This document shows, in pieces, positions 9,508 through 17,947 of a stretch of DNA of 64,000 nucleotides (positions are counted from its first letter, which is position 1; each line of letters opens with the position of its first letter). Under the pieces are notes generated by a model, which had not been told where the DNA came from, searched no databases, and saw only the letters and a program-made list of their open reading frames with translations. Location: assembly GCF_030128875.1 (NCBI RefSeq), contig NZ_CP124620.1:1302001-1366000 (forward strand). Reading direction: 5' to 3'. A program made the position numbers and the translations under genes. Source of the stretch: Stenotrophomonas sp. BIO128-Bstrain (GTDB lineage: Bacteria; Pseudomonadota; Gammaproteobacteria; Xanthomonadales; Xanthomonadaceae).

Positions 9508-10101
9508 ATGCATCAGGCGGCTGAAACATGGAACGAAATCAAGGCGATCCTCGCGCGGAAGGATTGCCTTGCCGAGATGGGACTCCAACCGGGTGCCAGC
9601 GAGAAGGCGCTTATCGATCTCGAACACCATTTGGGAGTGGCTCTTCCGGAGCTGCTCAAGGCCATGCTGAGAATCCATGATGGACAAACAGCGTTTGGCG
9701 TCCTGTTCGGCATGCAGATGTTGTCCACTCAAGGCATTCGATCTACCTGGGATGGATGGCGGAGTATTGAGGAGGACGAGCTCAACAAGGAATTTGCGTG
9801 GAACATGGCGTCCCGACCGCCGGGGGCCGTCAAGCCCATGTATACCAACCCGCACTGGATTGCATTGAGCCGTGACGCCGGCGGGAATCACATGGGTCTG
9901 GATTTTGATCCAGACCATAGCGGTAGCGTTGGGCAGATGATCGTTTTTGGCAGGGATGAAGACACCAAGATCCTGCTCGCGCCCGACATTTCCCCTTTTC
10001 TCCTCCACGCCATTGAGTGGCTGAAGCAGGCGGACTGGGATGGGGAGTGCCTCACAAACCGCGCCGATGGCGGATATGCACTACCGGCAATCTTCCAATA
10101 G
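9508..10101 (+). CDS. SMI1/KNR4 family protein, orphan
   Basis: A 197-residue soluble protein of the SMI1/KNR4 (SUKH) superfamily. The signature is EHHLGVALPELLKAMLRIHDGQ near residue 35, then a WxS/GxE-like WDGWRSIEEDEL, PHWIALSRDAGGNHMGLDFDPD, and DISPFLLHAIEWL near the end. In bacteria many such proteins are immunity factors against polymorphic toxins, while others are housekeeping proteins of unknown role. No toxin gene adjoins it, so it may be an orphan immunity gene. Its codon use is visibly richer in A/T than the neighbours, and it sits between the lactate operon and a SMAG-like repeat, which suggests transfer. I chose the ATG at 9508 (AAAGG 8 bases upstream) over the GTG at 9490. Confidence 0.75.
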   Translation: MHQAAETWNEIKAILARKDCLAEMGLQPGASEKALIDLEHHLGVALPELLKAMLRIHDGQTAFGVLFGMQMLSTQGIRSTWDGWRSIEEDELNKEFAWNMASRPPGAVKPMYTNPHWIALSRDAGGNHMGLDFDPDHSGSVGQMIVFGRDEDTKILLAPDISPFLLHAIEWLKQADWDGECLTNRADGGYALPAIFQ

Positions 10102-10104
10102 GCA

Positions 10105-10124
10105 GCCGCTCAGCGTTGAGCGGC
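10105..10124 (+). terminator. Hairpin after the SMI1/KNR4 gene
   Basis: GCCGCTCA, loop GCGT, TGAGCGGC. It starts 3 bases after the stop codon and is followed by GTTACC, so it has only a weak T content. A terminator role is likely from position but not certain. Confidence 0.5.
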
Positions 10125-10143
10125 GTTACCGGCGTGAGGCCAC

Positions 10144-10218
10144 GGTAGAGCCACCCCATGGGTGGCTGTGCCGGCGTATCGCAGGTTTCAGGGCAGCCAC
10201 CCATGGGGTGGCTCTACC
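10144..10218. repeat. SMAG-like GTAG palindrome doublet
   Basis: The left unit (10144-10168) begins GGTAGAGCCACCCC and the right unit (10194-10218) is its exact 25-base reverse complement, with 25 bases between them. Each unit also forms its own hairpin (AGCCACCC-CAT-GGGTGGCT). A GTAG end on a 20-25-base palindrome, often in inverted pairs between genes, is the hallmark of the SMAG family of REP elements of Stenotrophomonas maltophilia. Such elements fold in transcripts and can act as terminators or mRNA stabilisers. It lies between convergent genes. Confidence 0.8.
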
Positions 10219-10227
10219 CGCGGGGCT

Positions 10228-10533
10228 TCATTCGCAGCGGACGGCGGTAATCACGTTGTCCTTGTCGATGAACACCCGCAGCCGATCCTGGCGCAGGTCA
10301 CGGGTGGTGATCGTGGCCGGGCCGATCGGGTTGATCAGGCCGGCGCCGCTCTGCACCAGCAGCTTGCGCATGTTCGCCTCGTCGGCCGGCTGGCCGATGG
10401 CCCAGCCCAGGGCATCGGCCTTGCACAGGCCTGGACCCTTGATCTCCGGGCCCGGCGTGCTCACGCACGCGGCCAGCGAGAGGGTGCCGGCGAGCGTGAT
10501 CGCGGCGAGGGGGTAACGGAAAAGGGATGCCAT
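10228..10533 (-). CDS. Peptidase inhibitor I78 family lipoprotein
   Basis: A 101-residue protein with a lipoprotein signal (hydrophobic residues 8-20, lipobox LAAC, Cys23). The mature part matches the I78 inhibitor family: LGWAIGQPADEANMRKLL, then a central PATITTRDLRQDRLRVFID and the C-terminal NVITAVRCE. Family members are small periplasmic or outer-membrane proteins predicted to inhibit serine peptidases, but few have been tested. A strong ribosome binding site (AGGAG, 7-base gap) supports the ATG at 10533. It is divergent from the DUF1543 gene. Confidence 0.82.
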   Translation of the reverse strand: MASLFRYPLAAITLAGTLSLAACVSTPGPEIKGPGLCKADALGWAIGQPADEANMRKLLVQSGAGLINPIGPATITTRDLRQDRLRVFIDKDNVITAVRCE

Positions 10534-10703
10534 CGGGTCGCTCCTGCGGGGTCAGGCGCCGACCATACCACTGCGGTGTGCACCGGCGCGTGGTGGGCAC
10601 CCCGCGACCGTTGGACGCAGCCCACGCGGCTGATGGGGCAGGGCGCAACGGCCACCGGCGCTACACTGGCGGCCTCTCAGATCGGCCATGCCGGGAGTCG
10701 CAG

Positions 10704-11198
10704 GTGCTGCACGTGTTCATGCTGGGTGGGCGACATGCCCGCGCCCGGATCGAGGTCCACGACGTGGCCTTCGCCAACGTCGATACCATTGAAGAGGCCT
10801 ACCCGCAGCTGCGCCAGGACTGGTTCGGTGAGCGGAAAGGGCTGCATCTCGATGGCTGGCTCGCGGTGGATGGGGTGGAGGCGTACCGGGTGCGCTTCGG
10901 CGACGCGGCCCCGGCCGTGGGCGCGCCGCGCCTTTACTTCCTCAATCTCGGCGGGTATGCCGCCGGCGCGCTGGGCGAGGCGCATGATTACCGGCTGCTG
11001 GTCGCCACGGATGCCGAGGCGGCCAAGCGCAAGGCCAAGGCCCTGCGTGATGCCAGCTGGTTCAAGCCGCATACCGATGCCCTGCTGGAGGTGGATGACT
11101 GCATCGCCATCGACCAGGTCGGTGGACGCCACGTGCAGCTTGAGCGCGGTGAGCACCGCGGGATCACGCTGGTCAGTGACTACATCGTGATCGGCTGA
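10704..11198 (+). CDS. DUF1543 domain-containing protein
   Basis: A 164-residue soluble protein. The N terminus LHVFMLGGRHARARIEVHDV matches the start of DUF1543 proteins, which typically read M-L-x-V-x-M-L-G-G. This makes the GTG at 10704 the likely start, with GGGAG 6 bases upstream. A second, similar half occurs at HDYRLLVATDAEAAKRKAKA, so the protein is an internal duplication, as is usual for the family. No function is known. A TACACT box at 10662-10667 could be its -10 element. Confidence 0.75.
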   Translation: MLHVFMLGGRHARARIEVHDVAFANVDTIEEAYPQLRQDWFGERKGLHLDGWLAVDGVEAYRVRFGDAAPAVGAPRLYFLNLGGYAAGALGEAHDYRLLVATDAEAAKRKAKALRDASWFKPHTDALLEVDDCIAIDQVGGRHVQLERGEHRGITLVSDYIVIG

Positions 11199-11298
11199 GC
11201 GGCGCCGATTGCCCGCGGCCCCACTGCTGGCGCATAGTGTCGCGGTCTTGTGAGGTCCGGCGATGTCGCCGCGACAGGTCAACCAACGGAAGTAGCGC

Positions 11299-11928
11299 AT
11301 GCACAGCAGGAAGATCACGGCCGCATTGATCGTGACACTGGGAATGACGATGGCCGGCAACGCCGTGGCGGCCGAGCCGGACGCACCGGTATTCGGTGGC
11401 TGGCGCAACCTGCATTCGGCCAGTGGCGCCGAACCGGTTCTGAGAAACCAGCCGTTTGCGATCCTGCCGCGCGAGGTTGCCAAGGGCGAGCGCTTTGCGA
11501 TCCTGGACCGCGAAAACAAGCAGGCGGTCTGCTGCCTGGTGGTAGACAGTGACCGTCTCGATGCGATTGCCCTGGAAACCAGCTACCGGCTGCCCGGGGT
11601 GTGGATCGCCGATCTGCTCGGCAACGAGGACTACAACCGCCGCCACGGCGACCCGCATGTGTTTGCGATGAAGCGCGAGGGCGACCTGGTCGACCATGTC
11701 TTCTCGCAGGAAGGCGGCGGTTACAGTGACCTCGGCGGCCTGCTGCTGCCGGCCGGTGCCGCGCTGGATGCCAGCGGCGGCAGCGTCAAGTTCGGTACCA
11801 CCACGTACCGCCTGCAGGTGCAGTCACAGCGCTTCGCCGATGACAATGGCGCGCTGGATCGCTACACCCTGCAGCCGCCGGCACCGGCCGCACCGGTGGT
11901 GGTCGAGGTGCCGTACAGCACCTACTGA
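11299..11928 (+). CDS. Hypothetical exported protein
   Basis: A 209-residue protein I do not recognise. It has a clear signal peptide (hydrophobic residues 6-20, probable cleavage after AVAA near residue 25), so it is probably periplasmic. The mature part contains two adjacent cysteines (AVCCLVV near residue 76), a central charged region LLGNEDYNRRHGDPHVFAMKR, and a Pro/Ala/Val-rich tail PAPAAPVVVEVPYSTY. No catalytic motif is evident. GGAAG 6 bases before the ATG is a fair ribosome binding site. It stands alone between the DUF1543 gene and the diphosphatase gene. Confidence 0.65.
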   Translation: MHSRKITAALIVTLGMTMAGNAVAAEPDAPVFGGWRNLHSASGAEPVLRNQPFAILPREVAKGERFAILDRENKQAVCCLVVDSDRLDAIALETSYRLPGVWIADLLGNEDYNRRHGDPHVFAMKREGDLVDHVFSQEGGGYSDLGGLLLPAGAALDASGGSVKFGTTTYRLQVQSQRFADDNGALDRYTLQPPAPAAPVVVEVPYSTY

Positions 11929-12008
11929 CACGGAAGCGACAGAAACGGCGCGGTACAATCGCGCCCGCCCATCGGCACGGCCGGCTGGGCCCGCATTCCT
12001 GTCCGAGC

Positions 12009-12803
12009 TTGTCCGTGATCGCCCGATTGTCCTTGCCCTGTGCGGTGCTGCTGTTGGCAGCCTGCGCCACGCCGCCCCGGCCGCCGGCCAGACCGCCTGC
12101 CAATCCAGACGCCCTGTGGGGCATCATCCAGCGCGACTGCGCCGGCGAGGCCGCCCCTCGCGGCAGCTGTTTGGCCGTTTCTCCCCAGGCGCAGCGGCGC
12201 GATGTGCTGCTCAAGGATTCGCACGGCCACTACCAGTTCCTGGTGCTGCCGTTGGACCGCATCTCGGGCATTGAAAGCCCGGCGCTGCTGCGTGCCGGTG
12301 CCCCCAACTACTTCGCCGCCGCGTGGAACGCGCGCAGCCACACCGAGCAGGCACTCGGAATGGCACTGCCGCGCGATGTGGCCAGCCTGGCCCTGAATTC
12401 GCCCCATGGACGCTCCCAGCACCAACTGCACATCCACGTGGATTGCCTGCGCGCGGATGTCCTGGCCCAGCTGCGCCGGCTGCAGCCGGTCATCGGCGCC
12501 AGCTGGCAGCCGCTGCCGGAGCCGTTGCGCGGGCATGCCTATCTCGCCCGCCAGTTGCCCGGGGCCGAGCTCACCGCGAACCCGGTGCGTCTGCTGGCCG
12601 CCCATCTGGCCGATCCGGCCGATATCGGGAACTGGTCGCTGGTGGTCGCCGGGCAGACGGGCCCCTCCGGTGCGCCCGGTTTCGTGTTGCTGGCCACCCG
12701 GTTGGACCTTGCGGCGGGCAACAAGGCCAGCGGTGAGGAACTGCAGGATCACGCCTGCGCCGTATTGACCGGTGCCGCCGGCCCGCTGGACGGTGTGCTG
12801 TGA
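12009..12803 (+). CDS. cdh: CDP-diacylglycerol diphosphatase
   Basis: About 264 residues. The motif QHQLHIHVDC near residue 140 is the HIT-like His triad of CDP-diacylglycerol pyrophosphatase, which hydrolyses CDP-diacylglycerol to CMP and phosphatidate at the membrane. Other family segments are WGIIQRDC and LPLDRISGIESPALL. The N terminus is hydrophobic with a lipobox-like LLAAC, suggesting a lipoprotein or membrane-anchored periplasmic protein. The start is uncertain: TTG at 12009 and GTG at 12015 are both possible and neither has a good ribosome binding site. A TACAAT box at 11954-11959 may be the -10 element. Confidence 0.8.
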   Translation: MSVIARLSLPCAVLLLAACATPPRPPARPPANPDALWGIIQRDCAGEAAPRGSCLAVSPQAQRRDVLLKDSHGHYQFLVLPLDRISGIESPALLRAGAPNYFAAAWNARSHTEQALGMALPRDVASLALNSPHGRSQHQLHIHVDCLRADVLAQLRRLQPVIGASWQPLPEPLRGHAYLARQLPGAELTANPVRLLAAHLADPADIGNWSLVVAGQTGPSGAPGFVLLATRLDLAAGNKASGEELQDHACAVLTGAAGPLDGVL

Positions 12804-13104
12804 GGCGGTGCAGGGCAGGGCGCGCAGCATCGGCTTGCGCATGCCCGGGTAAAAACGTCGCACCTGCGCACCGTGTTGGATCCGGCCTGCTCCTGGCGGC
12901 GTGAATCTCGCTTCCCCGGACGACACCTGTATCGCCGATCAGAGGCAGTGCCGGGCTACCGTGGAATCACCGGACGATCGCGCGGCGCAGGGAATCCAGC
13001 GCGATTGAAACAAAAACCACGGACGTGGCACGTTATAGTGGCCGTTCAATGCGGTTCCCGCTTTCGCGCCCGGGCTGACTGGCGCGACGTATCCGACTTA
13101 ATCC
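12804..13104. other. Intergenic region before the SapC gene
   Basis: This 301-base stretch holds no convincing gene. A TATAGT element (13034-13039) about 65 bases before the SapC start could be its -10 box, but the nearest TTGAAA (13005-13010) is too far away (23 bases) for a standard promoter. Nothing else stands out. Confidence 0.5.
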
Positions 13105-13872
13105 ATGACTGCTGAAACCACGACTCCGCCCGCCGCTGCGCCGTCCCAGGCCACCGGTCCGCTGTTCTACCAGGCGCCCGTTCCGCTGCGCTCGGATCTG
13201 CACGCCGCCTGGCGCCTGGTGCCGGACACCGCGCATTTTGCCGGGGAAACCAACGCGATCCCCGCCGTGATCGGCGAATTCGGTTCGCTGGCCCAGCATT
13301 ACCCGATCATTTTCACCGGCAAGGACGCGATGCCGCTGGTCGCCGTCGGCCTGGCACAGCGCAACCTGTTCGTCACCGATGGCGTGTGGGACGAGCAGAG
13401 CTACGTGCCGGCCTACGTGCGCCGTTATCCGTTCGTGTTCATGCAGGCCGGTGATCAGGACGAGTACGTGCTCGCGCTGGATTCGGCCGCCAGGCAGGTC
13501 AACCAGGGCCACAGCGAGGACGGCGTGCCGCTGTTCCAGGATGGCAAGGCCACCGAGATCGTCGACAACGCCATGCGCTTCTGCGGCGATTACACCCGCG
13601 AGCATGACCAGACCCGCCGCTTCACTGCTGCCCTGATCGAAAACGAACTGCTGATCGACCGCAACATCGACGTCACCCTCGCTGACGGCCGGCAGATGTC
13701 GGTCAACGGTTTCCAGGTCGTGGATGTGGAAAAGTTCGCCGCGTTGCCGGACGCCACCGTCGTGGCCTGGCATCGCAGTGGCTGGCTGGCGCTGGTGCAC
13801 CACCACCTGAGCTCGCTGGCACGTTTCAGCGCGCTGGTGAACCGCCAGAGCGCGCTGCCTGCCGACGCCTGA
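13105..13872 (+). CDS. SapC family protein
   Basis: A 255-residue protein of the SapC family. Typical segments are FYQAPVPLRSDLHAAWRLVP near the N terminus, EFGSLAQHYPIIFTG, YVPAYVRRYPFVFM and a C-terminal ALVHHHLSSLARFSALV. The name comes from a Campylobacter S-layer secretion gene, but in Xanthomonadaceae and Caulobacterales these genes sit beside TonB receptors and tryptophan-halogenase-like genes, so the real role is open. No signal peptide is visible. It is followed by a strong terminator (13898-13924) and then a TonB receptor gene on the same strand, separated enough to be transcribed on its own. Confidence 0.85.
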   Translation: MTAETTTPPAAAPSQATGPLFYQAPVPLRSDLHAAWRLVPDTAHFAGETNAIPAVIGEFGSLAQHYPIIFTGKDAMPLVAVGLAQRNLFVTDGVWDEQSYVPAYVRRYPFVFMQAGDQDEYVLALDSAARQVNQGHSEDGVPLFQDGKATEIVDNAMRFCGDYTREHDQTRRFTAALIENELLIDRNIDVTLADGRQMSVNGFQVVDVEKFAALPDATVVAWHRSGWLALVHHHLSSLARFSALVNRQSALPADA

Positions 13873-13897
13873 GTCCGGGCGCACGGCGTGTCACGGA

Positions 13898-13924
13898 AAC
13901 GGCGGCCGCAGGGCCGCCGTTTTT
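13898..13924 (+). terminator. Rho-independent terminator after the SapC gene
   Basis: AACGGCGGCC, loop GCAG, GGCCGCCGTT, then a run of five T (13920-13924). A textbook stem and T-tract 26 bases after the SapC stop. Confidence 0.9.
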
Positions 13925-14070
13925 CGTTGCTTAGGCGAAATATCGATAAGCATATCGCGGGCGGTCATTTCCTCCTTTTCCGCCTGTTCAGCAGAATCAC
14001 GGCCCCTCCCTCACTACGCTCCGGCACGGGCCTGACCCCGCCGGCACGTACGTCTTTACCGGAAATCTGC

Positions 14071-16794
14071 ATGTCTGTGCTGTATCGCCCGCTGCGTCGG
14101 CGGGCCCTGGTTGTGTCGTTGTTGCCTTTGCTTGGTGCGGTATCGCTGGTCCACGCGGCCGATGCACCCACCCAGCTGGAGGCCGTCACCGTCACCGGCT
14201 CGCGCATCCCCCGCGCCAGCGTGGAAGGTCCATCCCCGGTTACCGTGATCACCCAGGAGCAGATCGAGGCGCAGGGCTACCGCAGCGCGTTCGAGGCGCT
14301 CAGCGCGCTGACCGAGAATACCGGCAACGTGCAGGGCGAGGATTTCGGCAACACCTTCACCCCGGCTGCCAACACCATCAACCTGCGCGGCCTCGGCCCC
14401 AACCGTACCCTGGTGCTGGTCAACGGCCGCCGGCAGTCGGACTACCCGCTGGCCTACGAAGGCTCGGTCAACGTAGTCAACCTGGCCAACATCCCCAGCG
14501 CGCTGATCGACCGGATCGAAGTGCTGGCCGGGGGCGCCTCGGCGGTGTACGGCTCCGATGCGATCGCCGGCGTGGTCAACATCATCCTGAAGAAAACCTA
14601 TGACGGCGTCGGGATCAATGTCCGCGCCGGCACCACCGAACAGGGTGGCGGCGACAACCAGCGCCTGCAGGCGGTCGGTGGCGGTTCGGGTGAGAACTGG
14701 GACGCGATCTTCGGCCTGGAGATCGCCAACCGCAAAGCGATCTACGGTTCGCAGCGCGACTTCATGGATTCGCTCACCGACGATCCGCGCGGCGTGGCGC
14801 CGCTCGCGACGGCCGTGGCGTATCGCCGCAACGCCTCCACCAACAACTACATCGATCCCGGTGCCGATGGCTGCGATGCCGCCAGCACGTTGTACGGCGG
14901 CAGCGTCTTCCGCGCGCAGAATCCCCGCCAGGGCTGGTACTGCGGCAGCAATGAAGCCGCACCCACGTTCTGGACCGTGCAGACCGAGAAGCGCAACATC
15001 GATGCGTACAGCGCGGTGACCTGGCGCTTGAATGACCGTCAGGAACTGTTCGCCGATGCGGCGATCGGCACTGCGCGCATCTACAACAACACCCGCGCAC
15101 CGAGCTGGACCTCTTCGCGCAATTACTTCTATAACCAGAACAGCGGTCAGCTGGAAAGCTGGTACCGGCGTTTCGCGCCCGAAGAGATCGGCGGCGTGCA
15201 GCGCAATGCCAACCGCTTCCTGGAGCAGTCGTGGTCGTTCAACGTCGGCGCCCGTGGCAGCATCGGCGGCTCGGACTGGGATTACGAAGCGGCCTACAGC
15301 CGCTCGCGCTACGAGAACAGGACGCAGCGCCCGGGCCTGCTGGTCGGCATCAATGCGTACCTGCTGGGCCCACAACTGGGCACCCGCGATGGCGTTGAAG
15401 TGTATGCGCCGGATCCGTCGCGCCTGTACCAGCCGCTGACCCCGGGCGAGTACGAGGGGCTGTCGGACCGCTACGAGAGCCGCAACGCTGCGTGGCTGCA
15501 GACCGCCAGCGTCAGCGTCAATGGCCAGCTGTTCGATCTGCCCGGCGGCCGTGCAGCGCTGGCCGCCGTGGTCGAAGCCGGCAGCCAGGGCTACCGCAAC
15601 CGCCCCGACCCGGCCTTGGGACAGGGCGTGTTCTGGAACCTCAATGCCGGCATTCCGGCCGGTGGCGAGCGTGACCGCTATGCCGCCGGGGTGGAGCTGC
15701 AGCTGCCTTTGCTGGAGCGCCTGACCGCGACCGTGGCCGGTCGATACGACCAGTATCGTGCTGCCGGCGATCATCTGGGCAAGGCCACCTGGAGCACCGG
15801 TCTGGAGTTCCGTCCGTTCGATACGCTGCTGCTGCGCGCGAGTGCAGCAACCAGCTTCCGTGCGCCGGACATGAACTACGTGTTCGCCACCGAAACGCGC
15901 GGCTACAACCCCGGCATGACCGATTACTGGCGCTGCCGCAGTGCCGGCCAGGCGTATGACGACTGCGATTTCAGCGGCCTGGCGATCGATTACACCAGTG
16001 GTGCCAATCCGCAGCTGCAGCCGGAAACCGCCAAATCGTATGGACTGGGCTTCGTGTGGTCGCCGTCGGCCAATCTGGACTTCACGGCGGATTACTACGA
16101 CATCCGCATCGACGATGAGGTCACCAACCTGGATGCCACCCGCATCCTCAAGGACGAAGCCGATTGCCGCCTCGGCCAGACCGTGGGTGGGGACGCGCGC
16201 GACATCGGCTCGGCACAATGCCAGGACGCGCTGCGTCGCGTGATCCGCAATCCGGCCGACGCGGCAGTGCAGCCGAACCAGGTCGTGCGCGTGCTGATCA
16301 ACCCGATCAACGCCGCCTCCGAAACGGTGCGCGGCATCGACCTGAAGTCGACCCTGCGCTGGGACGCGGGCCGCTATGGTCGTTTCTCCGCCCGCGTGGC
16401 GTACTCGCTGGTGATCGATCACAGCTACCGCCAGTTCGCCGGCGATGAGGTGCAGGACCAGCGCAACTCGCTGGATTCCTACCAGTGGCGCAGCAAGGTC
16501 AACGGCAGCGTGACCTGGGCGATCAACGACTGGACCGCCACCCTGTACGGCATGCGTTACGGCTCGTTGCCGAAGACCGACGGCAGTGGTCGCATCGCGC
16601 CGTACATGACCTACAACGCCAGCCTGTATCGCAAGCTCAACGACAACGCCACGCTCGGCCTGATCGTCAACAACCTGCGCGACAGCCGCCCGCCGGCGGA
16701 CAAGAACGGCGGCGGCTGGCCGTTCTATCCGGTCGGCAACTACGACCCCTACGGCCGCCAGCTGTGGCTGGAGTTCGATTACCGCTTCCTGTAA
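14071..16794 (+). CDS. TonB-dependent outer-membrane receptor
   Basis: A 907-residue receptor. After a signal peptide (residues 1-30, ending VHAAD) comes a TonB box region (QLEAVTVTGSRIPR), the plug domain (about 50-180, SPVTVITQEQIEAQGYRS, then INLRGLGPNRTLVLVNGRR and ASAVYGSDAIAGVVNIILK) and a beta-barrel ending YGRQLWLEFDYRFL with the C-terminal aromatic residue. It imports an unknown ligand across the outer membrane using TonB energy. It belongs to the large Xanthomonadaceae receptor subfamily whose plug begins with TGSRI. I start at the ATG at 14071, since the upstream open frame lacks signal-peptide character. Hairpin 16802-16826 follows. Confidence 0.93.
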   Translation: MSVLYRPLRRRALVVSLLPLLGAVSLVHAADAPTQLEAVTVTGSRIPRASVEGPSPVTVITQEQIEAQGYRSAFEALSALTENTGNVQGEDFGNTFTPAANTINLRGLGPNRTLVLVNGRRQSDYPLAYEGSVNVVNLANIPSALIDRIEVLAGGASAVYGSDAIAGVVNIILKKTYDGVGINVRAGTTEQGGGDNQRLQAVGGGSGENWDAIFGLEIANRKAIYGSQRDFMDSLTDDPRGVAPLATAVAYRRNASTNNYIDPGADGCDAASTLYGGSVFRAQNPRQGWYCGSNEAAPTFWTVQTEKRNIDAYSAVTWRLNDRQELFADAAIGTARIYNNTRAPSWTSSRNYFYNQNSGQLESWYRRFAPEEIGGVQRNANRFLEQSWSFNVGARGSIGGSDWDYEAAYSRSRYENRTQRPGLLVGINAYLLGPQLGTRDGVEVYAPDPSRLYQPLTPGEYEGLSDRYESRNAAWLQTASVSVNGQLFDLPGGRAALAAVVEAGSQGYRNRPDPALGQGVFWNLNAGIPAGGERDRYAAGVELQLPLLERLTATVAGRYDQYRAAGDHLGKATWSTGLEFRPFDTLLLRASAATSFRAPDMNYVFATETRGYNPGMTDYWRCRSAGQAYDDCDFSGLAIDYTSGANPQLQPETAKSYGLGFVWSPSANLDFTADYYDIRIDDEVTNLDATRILKDEADCRLGQTVGGDARDIGSAQCQDALRRVIRNPADAAVQPNQVVRVLINPINAASETVRGIDLKSTLRWDAGRYGRFSARVAYSLVIDHSYRQFAGDEVQDQRNSLDSYQWRSKVNGSVTWAINDWTATLYGMRYGSLPKTDGSGRIAPYMTYNASLYRKLNDNATLGLIVNNLRDSRPPADKNGGGWPFYPVGNYDPYGRQLWLEFDYRFL

Positions 16795-16801
16795 TTCCCT
16801 C

Positions 16802-16826
16802 GCGGGCCCGGCAATGCCGGGCCCGC
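16802..16826 (+). terminator. Hairpin after the TonB receptor gene
   Basis: GCGGGCCCGGC, loop AAT, GCCGGGCCCGC, starting 7 bases after the stop; followed by TGCGTTTGGG, a weak T-tract. A probable terminator. Confidence 0.7.
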
Positions 16827-16831
16827 TGCGT

Positions 16832-16861
16832 TTGGGTCTACAGCGCATGCGACGATATACT
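16832..16861 (+). promoter_or_regulatory. Possible sigma-70 promoter of the GNAT gene
   Basis: TTGGGT (16832-16837) and TATACT (16856-16861) are 18 bases apart, with the -10 box 40 bases before the start codon. The -10 match is good and the -35 match partial. Confidence 0.5.
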
Positions 16862-16900
16862 GCGCGCCGCCGAGTGTTCCGGCGGTTGCAGGAAGCACGC

Positions 16901-17368
16901 ATGACCCACCCGATTCATTACCGTCGCGCCGTGCCGGGCGATGCCGCTGCCTGCATCGATCTGCGTGGGCGCACCCGCGAAAATGCGTTTTCCGCGGCCG
17001 AGCTTGCCGGACTCGGCATCACCGAAGACAGCTGGGCGGCCGGTATCCGTGACGATGTACTGCCGGGGCATATCGCGCTGGAAGGCGAGCACATGGTCGG
17101 CTACTGCTTCGGCGATCGCGACGGCGGCGAGATCGTGGTGCTGGCAATGCTGCCGTCCCATGAAGGGCAGGGCATCGGTCGGCGGCTGCTGGATATGTCC
17201 ATCGCCGATCTAGTCGAGGCCGGCCATTCGCGGCTGATCCTGGGGTGTGCGGCGGATCCTGCGGTGCGCTCGCATGGCTTCTATCGCTACCTGGGCTGGC
17301 GGCCGACCGGCGAGATCGACGCCCTGGGTGACGAAGTGCTGGAACTGCACGTGGGCGCCAGGCCATAG
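16901..17368 (+). CDS. GNAT family N-acetyltransferase
   Basis: A 155-residue acetyltransferase. The acetyl-CoA-binding motif lies in IVVLAMLPSHEGQGIGRRLLD (about residues 77-97; the Q/RxxGxG/A loop is EGQGIG), followed by the C-terminal GFYRYLGWRPTGEID typical of the fold. It transfers an acetyl group from acetyl-CoA to an amine on an unknown substrate in the cytoplasm. AGGA 7 bases upstream supports the ATG at 16901. It stands alone after a terminator, with a likely own promoter. Confidence 0.85.
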   Translation: MTHPIHYRRAVPGDAAACIDLRGRTRENAFSAAELAGLGITEDSWAAGIRDDVLPGHIALEGEHMVGYCFGDRDGGEIVVLAMLPSHEGQGIGRRLLDMSIADLVEAGHSRLILGCAADPAVRSHGFYRYLGWRPTGEIDALGDEVLELHVGARP

Positions 17369-17495
17369 CACCTGGGTAGGGCATGGCAGTGATGGCGTGT
17401 CAGGGGCATGCGCATCGCCCGCTCACTGTGCAGCCGGTCACGGCTCGGTGATCCGCCGCTGAAACATGCTGGGCGCATCTGGACGGAGCGATGCG

Positions 17496-17738
17496 ATGCC
17501 TGCGTGGTGGCTGACCCTGATGATGAGCGCCACAGCGGTGGATCTGCCGCCGCGACAGGTGCATACCTGCCTGGTCGACGGCGCGCGTCATTATCAGTCC
17601 ACCCCGTGCGAGGGACGCACCGAGCGCATCCGCGAGATGCCGCCGCCCGCCGATACCTGGGCCAATGAGATCCATATCGAGTCCGTGCGGCAGGAACTAC
17701 AGGCCAAGCGGCGTGCTGAGGCTGCAGCCGTGCGATAG
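17496..17738 (+). CDS. Small exported protein, DUF4124-like
   Basis: An 80-residue protein with a short hydrophobic N terminus (WWLTLMMSATAV). The middle segment HTCLVDGARHYQSTPCEGR has the two cysteines and the Tyr-x-x-x-Pro-Cys pattern of the DUF4124 domain found in small periplasmic proteins of unknown role. A charged C-terminal helix follows. GGAG with a 7-base gap supports the ATG at 17496; the frame is also open from an upstream ATG at 17466. Function unknown. Confidence 0.55.
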   Translation: MPAWWLTLMMSATAVDLPPRQVHTCLVDGARHYQSTPCEGRTERIREMPPPADTWANEIHIESVRQELQAKRRAEAAAVR

Positions 17739-17918
17739 AAGCGTCTGCCGCGACGCAGTGTCCGCCCGACGCCCGCGATCCGGGGGGCGGTCATCTCCGT
17801 GCATGCCGATCCCGCCCGTTGCGCCGCCGCGCGACGCCAGCGCGAGACGACGTACCGGAAAGCGGGCGGCCGGCCGAGCCTGGCGCTCAGCCGGCGAATG
17901 GATGACCTGGTGCACGAT

Positions 17919-17943
17919 GCGTGCCGGTAGTCAGCCGGCACGC
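17919..17943. terminator. GTGCCGG hairpin next to the serine hydrolase stop
   Basis: GCGTGCCGG, 7-base loop, CCGGCACGC. It lies 5 bases beyond the stop of the minus-strand serine hydrolase gene, and its core resembles the hairpins at 715-743 and 57926-57944. No T-run on either strand. Confidence 0.45.
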
Positions 17944-17947
17944 ACGC

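Noticed and set aside
12873..13115. Possible 80-residue gene before the SapC gene
   Set aside because: No ribosome binding site, rare-looking composition and overlap with the probable promoter region.
14056..16902. A 948-residue open frame opposite the TonB receptor
   Set aside because: Antisense shadow; the receptor frame has clear plug and barrel motifs.
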